A stretch of DNA of 64,000 nt from Gammaproteobacteria bacterium (lineage in GTDB: Bacteria; Pseudomonadota; Gammaproteobacteria; DSM-16500), in the NCBI GenBank assembly GCA_031291255.1, contig JARLJN010000126.1, forward strand, positions 1-64,000, read 5' to 3'. Numbering within the stretch: the first letter of the stretch is position 1; each line of letters opens with the position of its first letter. The translations under genes were made by a program, and so were the position numbers. Below the pieces are notes generated by a model, which was not told where the DNA came from, searched no databases, and was given only the letters and a program-made list of their open reading frames with translations. This document shows, piece by piece, positions 1 to 8,197 of the stretch.

Positions 1-120
1 CAAAGCATCATTCACTTTTTCTAACCCCACACACCACACGGAAGAGAGGGGGCGAAGACACAAAGCATCATTCACTTTTTCTAACCCCACACCACGCGGG
101 AGGGGAGAACTGACATATTC
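1..120. repeat. 60-bp-period direct repeat, two copies
   Basis: Positions 1-30 and 61-90 are identical over 30 bases, exactly 60 bp apart. Each copy is followed by a diverged purine-rich stretch. No ORF is supported here. The start of the array may lie outside the window, so the copy number could be higher than two. Confidence 0.85.
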
Positions 121-123
121 TTT

Positions 124-170
124 ACCCCCTCTCCTCCCATGCTTTTTATGGGAGGAGAGGGCTGGGGAGA
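124..170. repeat. Inverted repeat upstream of MFS gene
   Basis: The arms CTCTCCTCCCAT and ATGGGAGGAGAG flank a short T-rich loop, giving a strong hairpin. It resembles the CTCCC/GGGAG palindromes near 41.83 kb and 42.91 kb and may belong to the same dispersed family. It could act as a terminator for a gene to the left of the window. Confidence 0.6.
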
Positions 171-257
171 GGAGGGTCAAAACCTCAACTAAACAAGTGC
201 ATTATTAGAACAAGATGCTTATAATGCCACATCTCTAGCCAATTGGACTTAACTTTC

Positions 258-1517
258 ATGTTTGATATCCAAATTTCAAAAAAATCTTTCTTTGGCGCCT
301 CATTGGGCACCATGGTTGAATATTATGATTATGCCTTATTTATCATATTCTTACCCATGCTTTCTCATGTATTTTTCCCAGCCAGCACAGCTTATCAATC
401 CCTGGTTAAAGGCTTTATAGTACTCTCCATTGCCATGATAGCCCGCCCCCTAGGAGGCATATTTTTTGGCTACATAGGTGACACCATGAGCCGACGTAAG
501 GCCTTGCTAGCCTCTATGTATGGCATTGCATTTGCAACAATCACAATAGGCATTACCCCCTCTACCCTGCACATAGGCATATGGGCAACTATCATTATTA
601 TCCTCGCCAAATCCATACAACTTTTTTGCTTCGGCGGTGAATACAGCGGTGCAGGCATTTATGTAGTCGAACATGCGGCAGGCAAACGCGAAGCCCTAAT
701 GGGAAGCTTATTATCTGCTATGACCTTATTTGGATCATTAATCGCGTCAGTGGTAGGTGTCATACTGACCTTGCCATTCATGCCCGATTGGAGCTGGCGC
801 ATCGCATTTATTCTAGGTGGTGCGATGGGTATCATAGGCATTTTTTATCGCAAGAACATGATAGACATTCCTCACTTTCAACCCGCAAACAAACAAGAAA
901 GTTTTTTAAACTTAATTAAAAAATTTCCTAAAGAAATCCTAGCTGGCATATTCATTGGTGGTTCTTGTTCTGCGCCCATCACCACTGTCTTAACGTTTAT
1001 CGATCCCGTACTCATGACTAAAGGTTATTTCAGCAGCCACTATCTCATGTTATTACAAACCGTCTTAATTTCATTTGGTCTACTCACTTTATTCGTCGTC
1101 GGATCCTGTGCCGATAAACTCACACCCAATAAAGTCATGAAATTTGCTTGCTGGGTAGTCATGATACTGAGTTATCCCATTTTATTAGCTATCGATACTG
1201 GCAATTTATTTTTTATTGTTCCTGCTTTAATTGCGCTTGTCATTTTGAACGAATTATTTTTAAGCCCTAGCAATGCCTATTTTAAAAATTTATTTCCTAT
1301 GCAATATCGCTATCGCGGCAGCTCATTAGGATTCTGCGTGGGCGTATCATTATTTGCTGGTTTAACACCTTTAGTTGAAAGTTATTTATATCATCTCAGT
1401 GGACATTTCAGCTCTATCACCTTATGGTTAATGAGCATAGCAGCTGGGACATTTTTTACTTTACGTTTAGTCGAGAAAAAACAAGCTAGTTTTGATTTAG
1501 CAACGGTTTCTACCTAA
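258..1517 (+). CDS. MFS transporter, MHS (ProP-like) family
   Basis: This is an inner-membrane secondary transporter of the metabolite:H+ symporter type, about 419 aa with roughly 12 hydrophobic segments. The cytoplasmic loop motif GYIGDTMSRRKAL after the second helix is the MFS signature G-x-x-x-D-x-x-x-R-R. The N-terminal part (GTMVEYYDYALF) is typical of the proline/betaine/dicarboxylate MHS branch, which is abundant in Legionella and Coxiella relatives. The substrate cannot be assigned from sequence. A TTG at 243 would add five residues; the ATG at 258 is preferred because no Shine-Dalgarno supports the longer form. It is monocistronic and followed by a head-to-head REP palindrome. Confidence 0.85.
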   Translation: MFDIQISKKSFFGASLGTMVEYYDYALFIIFLPMLSHVFFPASTAYQSLVKGFIVLSIAMIARPLGGIFFGYIGDTMSRRKALLASMYGIAFATITIGITPSTLHIGIWATIIIILAKSIQLFCFGGEYSGAGIYVVEHAAGKREALMGSLLSAMTLFGSLIASVVGVILTLPFMPDWSWRIAFILGGAMGIIGIFYRKNMIDIPHFQPANKQESFLNLIKKFPKEILAGIFIGGSCSAPITTVLTFIDPVLMTKGYFSSHYLMLLQTVLISFGLLTLFVVGSCADKLTPNKVMKFACWVVMILSYPILLAIDTGNLFFIVPALIALVILNELFLSPSNAYFKNLFPMQYRYRGSSLGFCVGVSLFAGLTPLVESYLYHLSGHFSSITLWLMSIAAGTFFTLRLVEKKQASFDLATVST

Positions 1518-1525
1518 AAATATTT

Positions 1526-1604
1526 CCCGGATTTTCGCAAAGCTCAATCCGGGCTACACTTTTTTCTGAATGTAGCCCGGATTGAGCTTTGCGAAAATCC
1601 GGGG
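1526..1604. repeat. REP-like palindrome family 1, paired copies
   Basis: Two inverted copies of a unit of about 31 bp lie head to head (1526-1556 and 1573-1603). The unit runs GTAGCCCGGATTGAGC, then TTTGCGAAAATCCGGG. Related units occur near 5.35, 16.41, 18.42, 27.65, 28.78 and 34.88 kb. It sits just after the MFS stop codon and could form a terminator-like hairpin. Confidence 0.9.
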
Positions 1605-1636
1605 TTCATTAAAAAGCAAGCAAGGCAATTCACACC

Positions 1637-2176
1637 ATGAGCCGCACAAGAACCCTAGCTGTTGATACATCGCATTTCGACAATGTTTATCTTTTCGATC
1701 AACGGTTAGCTCTGGCATGCACAAAAAAAAAGGAAGGCATGTGTGGTGCATTTTCAAATATTTTTATATTAAGTGCATTATCAAAAAAGCCTTTAGAAGA
1801 ATTCAAGAAACCCGATTATTGCGAACTCAATTCTAAAGCATCGCAATTAGAATCTCGTGCTATCGATCATTTTCGTGATGGAGAAGATGCAGATGCAATA
1901 GCATTTCATGAAATGAATTTATCGACTCAAACAAAAGTTATTTCTGCCGATAAGACTGCAGACACATTAAAGCAATCAAGTGCAGCTCTGTTAAAATATC
2001 AAACTCCAACAGGAGATTATCATCAACTGGGCTTTAGCAGGTTATTTCAAAAGTGTGTAGCGCATAATCCAAATCAACTGACTGGTGTTGCTGAATGCGA
2101 TTTAATTTATCACTATTTGCAGACCGTCATCACCAACAATCATGCTGAAAATATAAAAGTTGACTTTATTCTGTGA
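1637..2176 (+). CDS. Hypothetical protein, 179 aa
   Basis: I do not recognise this protein. It is soluble, has no signal peptide or membrane segment, and is mixed in charge. There is a short KEGMCGAFSNIFILSAL stretch near residues 32-48, in which a Cys-Gly precedes a hydrophobic helix. This is weakly reminiscent of papain-like cysteine-protease nucleophile helices, but no catalytic His/Asp context can be assigned. The ATG follows a weak AAGG about 10 bases upstream. The 3' end overlaps the convergent DUF6356-like gene by 11 bp. It could be a lineage-specific or effector-like protein. Confidence 0.55.
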   Translation: MSRTRTLAVDTSHFDNVYLFDQRLALACTKKKEGMCGAFSNIFILSALSKKPLEEFKKPDYCELNSKASQLESRAIDHFRDGEDADAIAFHEMNLSTQTKVISADKTADTLKQSSAALLKYQTPTGDYHQLGFSRLFQKCVAHNPNQLTGVAECDLIYHYLQTVITNNHAENIKVDFIL

Positions 2177-2402
2177 TGCGGGTGTTTTTGCGATTCATAA
2201 TGGTTTGATGTATATCTTTTACTGTTTGACTTGCTGTGTTCACAAATAAAAAAGGGAAAACGCTATGTATCATACACGCAAGACCTGCAAGCATAAGTTT
2301 CAAGCCTGAATTAAATGCATAACGCAAATGCTGAGGATAGGATTCCCCTATGGAATGTGGATGCCCAGTAAAAAGATTCGTTTTTTCTTTGAATTGATTC
2401 AT
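2166..2402 (-). CDS. DUF6356-like small membrane protein
   Basis: The 78-aa protein carries the pattern GHP.S.GE.Y..HL..A...G, then a hydrophobic segment (LKLMLAGLACMIHSVFPFLF) and a polar tail. This matches my recollection of DUF6356 proteins, short single-span proteins once labelled capsule-biosynthesis associated. The role is unknown. It converges on the 179-aa gene with an 11-bp overlap of the coding ends. The Shine-Dalgarno is weak. Confidence 0.65.
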   Translation of the reverse strand: MNQFKEKTNLFTGHPHSIGESYPQHLRYAFNSGLKLMLAGLACMIHSVFPFLFVNTASQTVKDIHQTIMNRKNTRITE

Positions 2403-2470
2403 TAGTAACCAGTCTCATAAAATATAGAGCAATTAGAACAGCTATCCTTCACAAAGACAATATATAGCAG

Positions 2471-3394
2471 CTATTGATTACAGTGCTCTTCTTTTACAGG
2501 CATAGGCATGCAGGGCAAGGTAAAGGTAAAACAAGCACCGCCTGTAGGATTCATTTTTGCTGACAAATGACCGCTATGCTTTTCTATGATATCGCGGCTG
2601 ACTGCAAGGCCTAAGCCTATGCCATATTGTTTAGTGGTGTAATGCGGATCAAATATAACTTCTGAATTTTTTTCAATAAAACCAGGTCCATTATCAGACA
2701 CGGATACTTCAATGATTTCATTATTCAATAAATTGGTTTCTATCACGATACAAGGTTGATCTATGTTTGCGGCAGTTAATGCTTCTATTGCATTGCGAGC
2801 AAGATTCAAAATGACTTGTTGTATATGGAGTTTATCCACTTTAATGTCTGGAAGATCCACTAACGATCTATAAGTTATCGCAACAGGAAAATCTAACATC
2901 TCAAAATTAATAAGATCAACTGTTTCATGAATAATCGTATCAACATTTGCAAATTCAAAATGAAAAGCACCCTTGGAAGAAAAGTCTTTCATCCTAACGA
3001 TCACATCAGATAGCAAGCGTGTTTGATCTGAGACTTTTTTTAATGAACAAAGTACTTCTTCTACATTAAAATTACTAGTTTCTAAACGTCTTATACAACC
3101 ATAAATATAGTTTTTAATGACAGTCAGTGAATTATTTTGAGTATGTGCTATAGAATAAATTAATCCATTAATAGATTGCATTCTATCAAGAGTTGCCATT
3201 TTAGCTTTCTGAGCTACAGCATCTTGTTCTATGTTTATCACATTAGAGTTTTGCATTTCTAGTTGTGTTTGATATTGATTAAGCTCTTTAATCAACTCAT
3301 GGACATCTTGCACTGGCTGAAAATGAGTATTCTGATTATTGATAAGCTCTTCAGCTCGCAGCCTTAACTCTTCAAATTCATTGATAACAATCAT
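2471..3394 (-). CDS. Sensor histidine kinase, FixL-like, atypical H-box
   Basis: This is a cytoplasmic histidine kinase without membrane segments or a recognisable sensor domain. Its N-terminal ~75 residues look helical. The H-box region around His84 (SIAHTQNNSLTVIKNY) aligns with the FixL-type HELNQPLTAIxNY, but Glu, Leu, Gln and Pro are replaced by Thr, Gln, Asn and Ser. The ATP domain is intact: N-box NLARNAIEAL, G1 VSDNGPGF, G2 GIGLGLAVSRDII. The ATG at 3394 has GGGAG 7 nt upstream and is preferred over a TTG at 3409. There is no adjacent response regulator, so it is an orphan kinase. Confidence 0.8.
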   Translation of the reverse strand: MIVINEFEELRLRAEELINNQNTHFQPVQDVHELIKELNQYQTQLEMQNSNVINIEQDAVAQKAKMATLDRMQSINGLIYSIAHTQNNSLTVIKNYIYGCIRRLETSNFNVEEVLCSLKKVSDQTRLLSDVIVRMKDFSSKGAFHFEFANVDTIIHETVDLINFEMLDFPVAITYRSLVDLPDIKVDKLHIQQVILNLARNAIEALTAANIDQPCIVIETNLLNNEIIEVSVSDNGPGFIEKNSEVIFDPHYTTKQYGIGLGLAVSRDIIEKHSGHLSAKMNPTGGACFTFTLPCMPMPVKEEHCNQ

Positions 3395-3768
3395 TTTTGC
3401 TCCCTGCAAATAAAATTATATCTCACGTATTTTAAAAAATTATACAGCCTTAAAAAAAACATTCGAATAATATTAAGAAATGACTGAATTTTTATAAATG
3501 CAATATATGAATTAACTTAGATAAAATCATTAAAAAATATTCTAGCAGATTGTTCGCACTAAGGAAGGTCTATTTTTGGTATTTGCAAAAAAGATTAGCA
3601 TTGCACAAATGAGGTTCTAGCCAAAATTTAATTCAATCAGTTTACATCTGGATAGTTTTCAAGTAATAATATCAAAGCTATCAGTCAGAATGAGCAAAGC
3701 TAATTGGAATATTAGCCTGAATACTGATATAAATGCTCACCCTATATCTACATAATTAAACAAATAAT
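3395..3768. other. AT-rich intergenic region, no gene seen
   Basis: The gap between the divergent kinase and trehalase genes is very AT-rich. It holds no convincing ORF, RNA gene or repeat. It presumably contains promoters for both genes, but I could not choose clear -35/-10 pairs. Confidence 0.5.
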
Positions 3769-5343
3769 ATGGCATCCTATGCAATGAAACGATTTCAGCA
3801 ATATAAAAATAGTATTTTTATTTTTACTGTCTCACTTTTTTTTGTTTACTCAAACTCTTATGCAAAATCGATAAACACTAAACCTATAGAGCCAGATATT
3901 CTGCAATATATCCATAACAGTTGGCATGACTTAACACGCACAGCCACCAACTGCGGAACCTATCAAGACTCAAAAGTCGCAAACAGCCCAATTTTATATT
4001 TACCTTATCATTACCCTATCACCCCAGAAATATTAAAATTAAAAAATACCTGTCACATCAACGTAGCAAATCTACCTAGAGCCATCAAACACATAGGTGA
4101 TATTAAAACAAATGAATTAGAATCGGCTGGTTTATTATATCTACCTTACCCCTATGTAGTACCAGGCGGCCGCTTTAATGAAATGTATGGCTGGGACAGC
4201 TACTTCATCATCTTAGGTTTATTACATGATGGCGAAACACAGCTAGCTAACAACATGTTAGAGAATTATTTTTTTGAAATTGAACATTACGGAACTATAT
4301 TAAACGCGAATCGCACGTATCACTTAAGTCGTTCACAACCTCCTTTCTTAAGTTCTACTATTTTAGCTGTCTATCACACTCAACAGATACACGACCAAGC
4401 TTGGCTGCAACGCGCTTACCATTATGCAAAAAAAGATTATAACCAGTGGGTAACAGCACCTTTCCTCGCAGGTAACACTCACTTGTCACGTTATTACGAT
4501 GTGGAGCAATCACCATTAGTCGAAGAAAAAGCCTACTCTAGTTATTACGACAAAATATTATTATATATAAAAAAGCATCCTCGCTTATCTTCTTTCTATG
4601 TCAATCCTAAACATAAGAACATGTTAAGCAACGACTTCTATCAGGGTGAGCGCAGTTTACGTGCCTCTGGATTTGACATTACAGCTCGCTTTGGAACGTT
4701 TGGTGAAAAAACGCATTACTATGCACCTGTCTGCTTAAACAGCTTGCTTTACAAAACTGAAAAAGACCTTGCACTGATTGCAATGTTATTACATAAAAAT
4801 TCAGAGGCACAAGCGTGGGAAAAGAAAGCCACGCAGAGAAAAAAAGCGATGGTAAAATATTTATGGAATAAAAAATCAGGTTTATTTTTAGATTATGATT
4901 TTGTGAATAAGAAACAATCTAGTTACCATTACGCCACTACATTTTATCCACTGTGGGCAGGCTTAGCTTCTGAAGAACAAGCTAGCGCACTTGAAAAAAA
5001 CTTATCTTTGTTTGAGCAACCTGGCGGCCTTGCTGTAAGCGATAGAGAATCAGGCGTACAGTGGGATAAACCATTCGGCTGGGCACCTATAGAATTACTC
5101 GCAGTGCAAGGATTAAGCCAGTATGGTTATAAAGAAGATGCACATCGGATAGCTGAAAAATTTTATCTCACCATTAAAAAAGATTTTTCTAACAACCATA
5201 AAATTTTTGAGAAATATAATGTTGTTGATAAATCTTCAGCATTCACTACCAGCTTAGGTTATGAAGAAAATGTGATAGGCTTTGGCTGGACTAATTCGAC
5301 TTACTTGATATTTGACGATTTACTCAAAGCACCTATTGCTTAG
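3769..5343 (+). CDS. treA: Secreted/periplasmic trehalase (GH37)
   Basis: Hydrolyses alpha,alpha-trehalose to two glucose units. A signal peptide is visible (hydrophobic IFIFTVSLFFVYSNSYA, probable cleavage after Ala), placing the enzyme in the periplasm. Both family signatures are present: PGGRFNEMYGWDSYF at residues 132-146 and QWDKPFGWAP at 431-440. At 524 aa the length is normal for GH37. The start could be the ATG at 3769 or the one at 3784 (MKRFQQYK); neither has a strong Shine-Dalgarno. It stands alone and is followed by REP-like palindromes. A periplasmic trehalase would allow use of host or environmental trehalose. Confidence 0.93.
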   Translation: MASYAMKRFQQYKNSIFIFTVSLFFVYSNSYAKSINTKPIEPDILQYIHNSWHDLTRTATNCGTYQDSKVANSPILYLPYHYPITPEILKLKNTCHINVANLPRAIKHIGDIKTNELESAGLLYLPYPYVVPGGRFNEMYGWDSYFIILGLLHDGETQLANNMLENYFFEIEHYGTILNANRTYHLSRSQPPFLSSTILAVYHTQQIHDQAWLQRAYHYAKKDYNQWVTAPFLAGNTHLSRYYDVEQSPLVEEKAYSSYYDKILLYIKKHPRLSSFYVNPKHKNMLSNDFYQGERSLRASGFDITARFGTFGEKTHYYAPVCLNSLLYKTEKDLALIAMLLHKNSEAQAWEKKATQRKKAMVKYLWNKKSGLFLDYDFVNKKQSSYHYATTFYPLWAGLASEEQASALEKNLSLFEQPGGLAVSDRESGVQWDKPFGWAPIELLAVQGLSQYGYKEDAHRIAEKFYLTIKKDFSNNHKIFEKYNVVDKSSAFTTSLGYEENVIGFGWTNSTYLIFDDLLKAPIA

Positions 5344-5347
5344 TGAA

Positions 5348-5428
5348 GTAGCCCGGACTAAGCGCAGCGAGTCCGGGAATGGTGTAGACCTCGCGGACAC
5401 GGCGCGGCACGCCTTTGTCCACGCTACA
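5348..5428. repeat. REP-like palindromes (family 1 and a GC-rich variant)
   Basis: 5348-5378 is a family 1 unit (GTAGCCCGGACTAAGCGCAG, then CGAGTCCGGG). 5383-5428 is a GC-rich palindrome with CGCGGACACGGCGCGGCACG at its centre; its reverse complement resembles the first half of the repeat at 34879-34962. Both lie between the trehalase stop and the next gene start. Confidence 0.85.
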
Positions 5429-5456
5429 TAACTGTGAATATTTATGGGATCATTAC

Positions 5457-6659
5457 ATGCGTCTATCAAATTATTTTTTATGCGCACTGATTTGCATCTT
5501 ATGCAACACAACTCTGCTTGCTGACACTGCTGTTAACCCTACAACACTCTCTACCTTTGAAAATGATTTTTCTGAAATGTGTAAGTACCAACATTTTTCA
5601 GGTGCTGTATTAATTGCAGTAGAGGATAAAATTATTTTTAAAAAGGCTTGCGGTTTTGCGAATCGAAATTTCAAAGTCAATAATACACTAGAAACAAAAT
5701 TCAATTTGGGTTCTGTTGGAAAAATATTTACATCTGTCGCAATTGCACAATTAGTAGAACAACATAAAATTACATTAGAAACCCCTGCATCTGAAATTTT
5801 AAAAACTTGGCTGCCTTCAAAACCAACCAAACAAATTACGCTAGAACAATTACTCATACACACATCTGGTTTGAAAAATTTCATGGATAATAAACGCTGG
5901 AGAAATGGCGCTGATGACGGCCAATTCAATGAAACCAAAGATTACAAATCATTGTTACTCGAAGATCCTTTATTATTTCAACCTGGGAAAAGCCAATATT
6001 ACAGTAACAATGGTTACATATTACTAGGAGCAGCCATTGAAGCACTGAGTAAAACGTCATACATTAAATATATAAAAAGTGAAATTTTAAAACCTGCAGA
6101 CATGCTAAATACCGATATATCACGATTAGATGAAGCTACACCGAATCGCGCAGACGGCTATTATTATTTCTGTAATAAAGGAACATGCATATGGAAGAAC
6201 AATAATTTTAGTGCTCCGTTTAGCGGCACTTCTGCAGGCGGCATTTACTCAACCGTAGATGATTTATATAAGTTTTCACAAGCTCTGCATCAACATAAAT
6301 TACTAAATCCTGCATACACTAACGAATTGTTATCTAGCAACATAGTGCGTCCTTCCAATGATATTTCTGTTGATATAGCCATTAAACCCTACAAGGTGAA
6401 TAACATAGAAATTCCTGAAAACTTCAGTCCTTATGGATTTGCAGGTGCATGGAATAAATATGGCTTTGCTGTCTGGGAACAACCTAGCTTGGTTGGGCAC
6501 ACAGGCGGAACAGCGGGCGTATCAGCATTTTTTGCAACGTCACCCGATGGACGATATACCATCATTATATTAAGTAATGTAAGCGGATCGGGCCCTATAT
6601 TACTCTATAAAAAAATTAGACTGTTATTGGGTTTTACGCCTGAAATTGTCAATTACTAA
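5457..6659 (+). CDS. Secreted serine hydrolase, class C beta-lactamase-like
   Basis: A 400-aa exported enzyme of the beta-lactamase/DD-peptidase/esterase superfamily (PF00144). A signal peptide covers about residues 1-24. Catalytic motifs are Ser86-Val-Gly-Lys89 (SxxK), Tyr182-Ser-Asn184 (YxN) and His348-Thr-Gly350 in place of KTG. The HTG form is more usual in esterase or peptidase members than in true AmpC, so antibiotic resistance is not implied. A TTG at 5415 lies inside the preceding repeat, so the ATG at 5457 is chosen. Substrate unknown; D-amino-acid peptides or esters are possible. Confidence 0.85.
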   Translation: MRLSNYFLCALICILCNTTLLADTAVNPTTLSTFENDFSEMCKYQHFSGAVLIAVEDKIIFKKACGFANRNFKVNNTLETKFNLGSVGKIFTSVAIAQLVEQHKITLETPASEILKTWLPSKPTKQITLEQLLIHTSGLKNFMDNKRWRNGADDGQFNETKDYKSLLLEDPLLFQPGKSQYYSNNGYILLGAAIEALSKTSYIKYIKSEILKPADMLNTDISRLDEATPNRADGYYYFCNKGTCIWKNNNFSAPFSGTSAGGIYSTVDDLYKFSQALHQHKLLNPAYTNELLSSNIVRPSNDISVDIAIKPYKVNNIEIPENFSPYGFAGAWNKYGFAVWEQPSLVGHTGGTAGVSAFFATSPDGRYTIIILSNVSGSGPILLYKKIRLLLGFTPEIVNY

Positions 6660-6744
6660 AAAAATGATAGATAATTGATCATTAATATTATATGCTTTAC
6701 CGACATTTATTCCCAATAACATATTTATACCAAAAAGAGCCAAA

Positions 6745-8094
6745 ATGAAATCGCATACTCAACCAACTGATCTGAATCAAGAAACAACTATTAGCATCAA
6801 TGCAAATATTGCTGGTGATGAATGGTTTACTGCAATTGAAGATCAAGCAACCTTACCTAATCGTTTTAAGCTGCGTTCACAACATACTACAGCACTTATG
6901 TTTGCGTTAACCTGCTCTATACTTGCAAGTTTTTTATATGCTGAAGGCGGTAAAAAATATGGCCCTTATACCGAAGCTGGCGGCATTGCTGTCAACTTCA
7001 CACAAAATATGCTTTACAATATTTTAACTTATTTTTTTATTATGATGCCCGAACGTTCTTGGTCTCGAATCATACCCGCGTTTCTTTTCGCATTACTCGC
7101 CACCACACCTTCAACTTTGTCCACTTATGAACTCTCTGAAGATCACCGTGTTGAAAAAACCATATTTAATGCGTTAGGCAATATAGCTGGCAATACTTTT
7201 GGAATGTATACCGCATTTAATCGATGCATGAATTATTTTTCTGACAACCCACAAGCTAGAGCATTTTTAAAGAAAGCGATAAGAACTCATTTGCAAGACA
7301 ATGATGAACTGAGCAATGCATTAGAATCAGAACATGGTCCTAAAACACAAGTCGCTGGTTATTTACTCGGAATAGTAATGGGTGTTAACTTAGCTTCTGC
7401 GCACACAGGCTACATCTGTACTTCAAGCAAATATATAGAAAAATTAATCGGTAACCAAGATGGAGGTATCGCATTAGGAATAGCGTCTATGCTGCCCAAT
7501 CTTACCATTGCATTACTGCTTTCTGGTGTAGACTTAGGAATAATAGCAGTAAACGATATAGCAAATATCTATAACTACATGACTGGCAATAAAAAAATAA
7601 TTCTAAGCTCTAGAGAAATAAAACTACTTTCTGGTTTAGTCACAGCAATCGGCATCTCATCCTGTCTAGCACTCTATTCCAGCGCAACGTCAAAATTTTT
7701 ATTTGCTAATCGTTGTGACTTAGAACCAGTCATAGGCAATCATCTTAATAATTTTTTAGAATTCACGACTGACAAAGGTGCTATGGTCTTTAATGCAATT
7801 ATGTCTGGTATCGCTTTAAAAACAGGTGTTGATTATGTAAAAACTGCCTATGCAGCACCTGAGTCTGCTGCCATAAAAAAATATAAAGTCACAGCCATGG
7901 ATAAATGGGTACAACAAGCACCCACTGAAAAAGTGGAAGCCATCACTAGAAAATACTTTTCTGCAAATGAAAATGAATGGAAAAAATCACCATCATGCTT
8001 CACACGTTTGCGTAACCGTTTTTTTCAAAGCAACCCTACACGCTATCAAGCTTTAGATGATGCACCTGTTAATACGATGTCACCTAACATATAA
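6745..8094 (+). CDS. Polytopic membrane protein of unknown family
   Basis: I do not recognise this 449-aa protein. It has a polar N-terminal ~55 residues and then several hydrophobic segments (about 6-8) between residues 55 and 370, rich in Gly, Ala and Ser. The C-terminal ~80-residue polar tail ends in a basic cluster (RLRNRFF) and RYQALDD. No transporter signature or catalytic motif is visible. The ATG follows AAAGAG about 8 bases upstream. The long polar cytosolic-looking ends around a membrane core resemble membrane-inserted effectors of intracellular bacteria, but this is only an inference. Confidence 0.6.
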   Translation: MKSHTQPTDLNQETTISINANIAGDEWFTAIEDQATLPNRFKLRSQHTTALMFALTCSILASFLYAEGGKKYGPYTEAGGIAVNFTQNMLYNILTYFFIMMPERSWSRIIPAFLFALLATTPSTLSTYELSEDHRVEKTIFNALGNIAGNTFGMYTAFNRCMNYFSDNPQARAFLKKAIRTHLQDNDELSNALESEHGPKTQVAGYLLGIVMGVNLASAHTGYICTSSKYIEKLIGNQDGGIALGIASMLPNLTIALLLSGVDLGIIAVNDIANIYNYMTGNKKIILSSREIKLLSGLVTAIGISSCLALYSSATSKFLFANRCDLEPVIGNHLNNFLEFTTDKGAMVFNAIMSGIALKTGVDYVKTAYAAPESAAIKKYKVTAMDKWVQQAPTEKVEAITRKYFSANENEWKKSPSCFTRLRNRFFQSNPTRYQALDDAPVNTMSPNI

Positions 8095-8098
8095 CTAG

Positions 8099-8163
8099 TG
8101 GGGTCATGGCTAACATATTGACTTCATATTCGCAGACAATTTGTTATATTAAGTATGATCCTG
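8099..8163. repeat. Degenerate family 3 repeat (GGGGTCA type)
   Basis: The stretch beginning GTGGGGTCATGGCTAACATA and continuing TTGACTT resembles one arm of the GGGGTCAGGC...TGACA palindromes at 14041-14141 and 31054-31114. The second arm is not recognisable. It lies between the unknown membrane protein and the first GT-C gene. Confidence 0.45.
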
Positions 8164-8197
8164 ATTGCGTATAATTAAGCTAAACACAAGGATGTGT

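Noticed and set aside
1..120. CRISPR array
   Set aside because: Only two copies are visible and the sequences between them are similar, not unique spacers; no cas genes are present.
5471..5938. 155-aa ORF antisense to the serine hydrolase gene
   Set aside because: It lies wholly opposite a gene with clear SxxK, YxN and HTG motifs, and its composition gives no domain.
5457..6659. AmpC beta-lactamase
   Set aside because: The KTG triad is HTG and overall similarity is to the wider serine hydrolase family, so antibiotic resistance is not supported.
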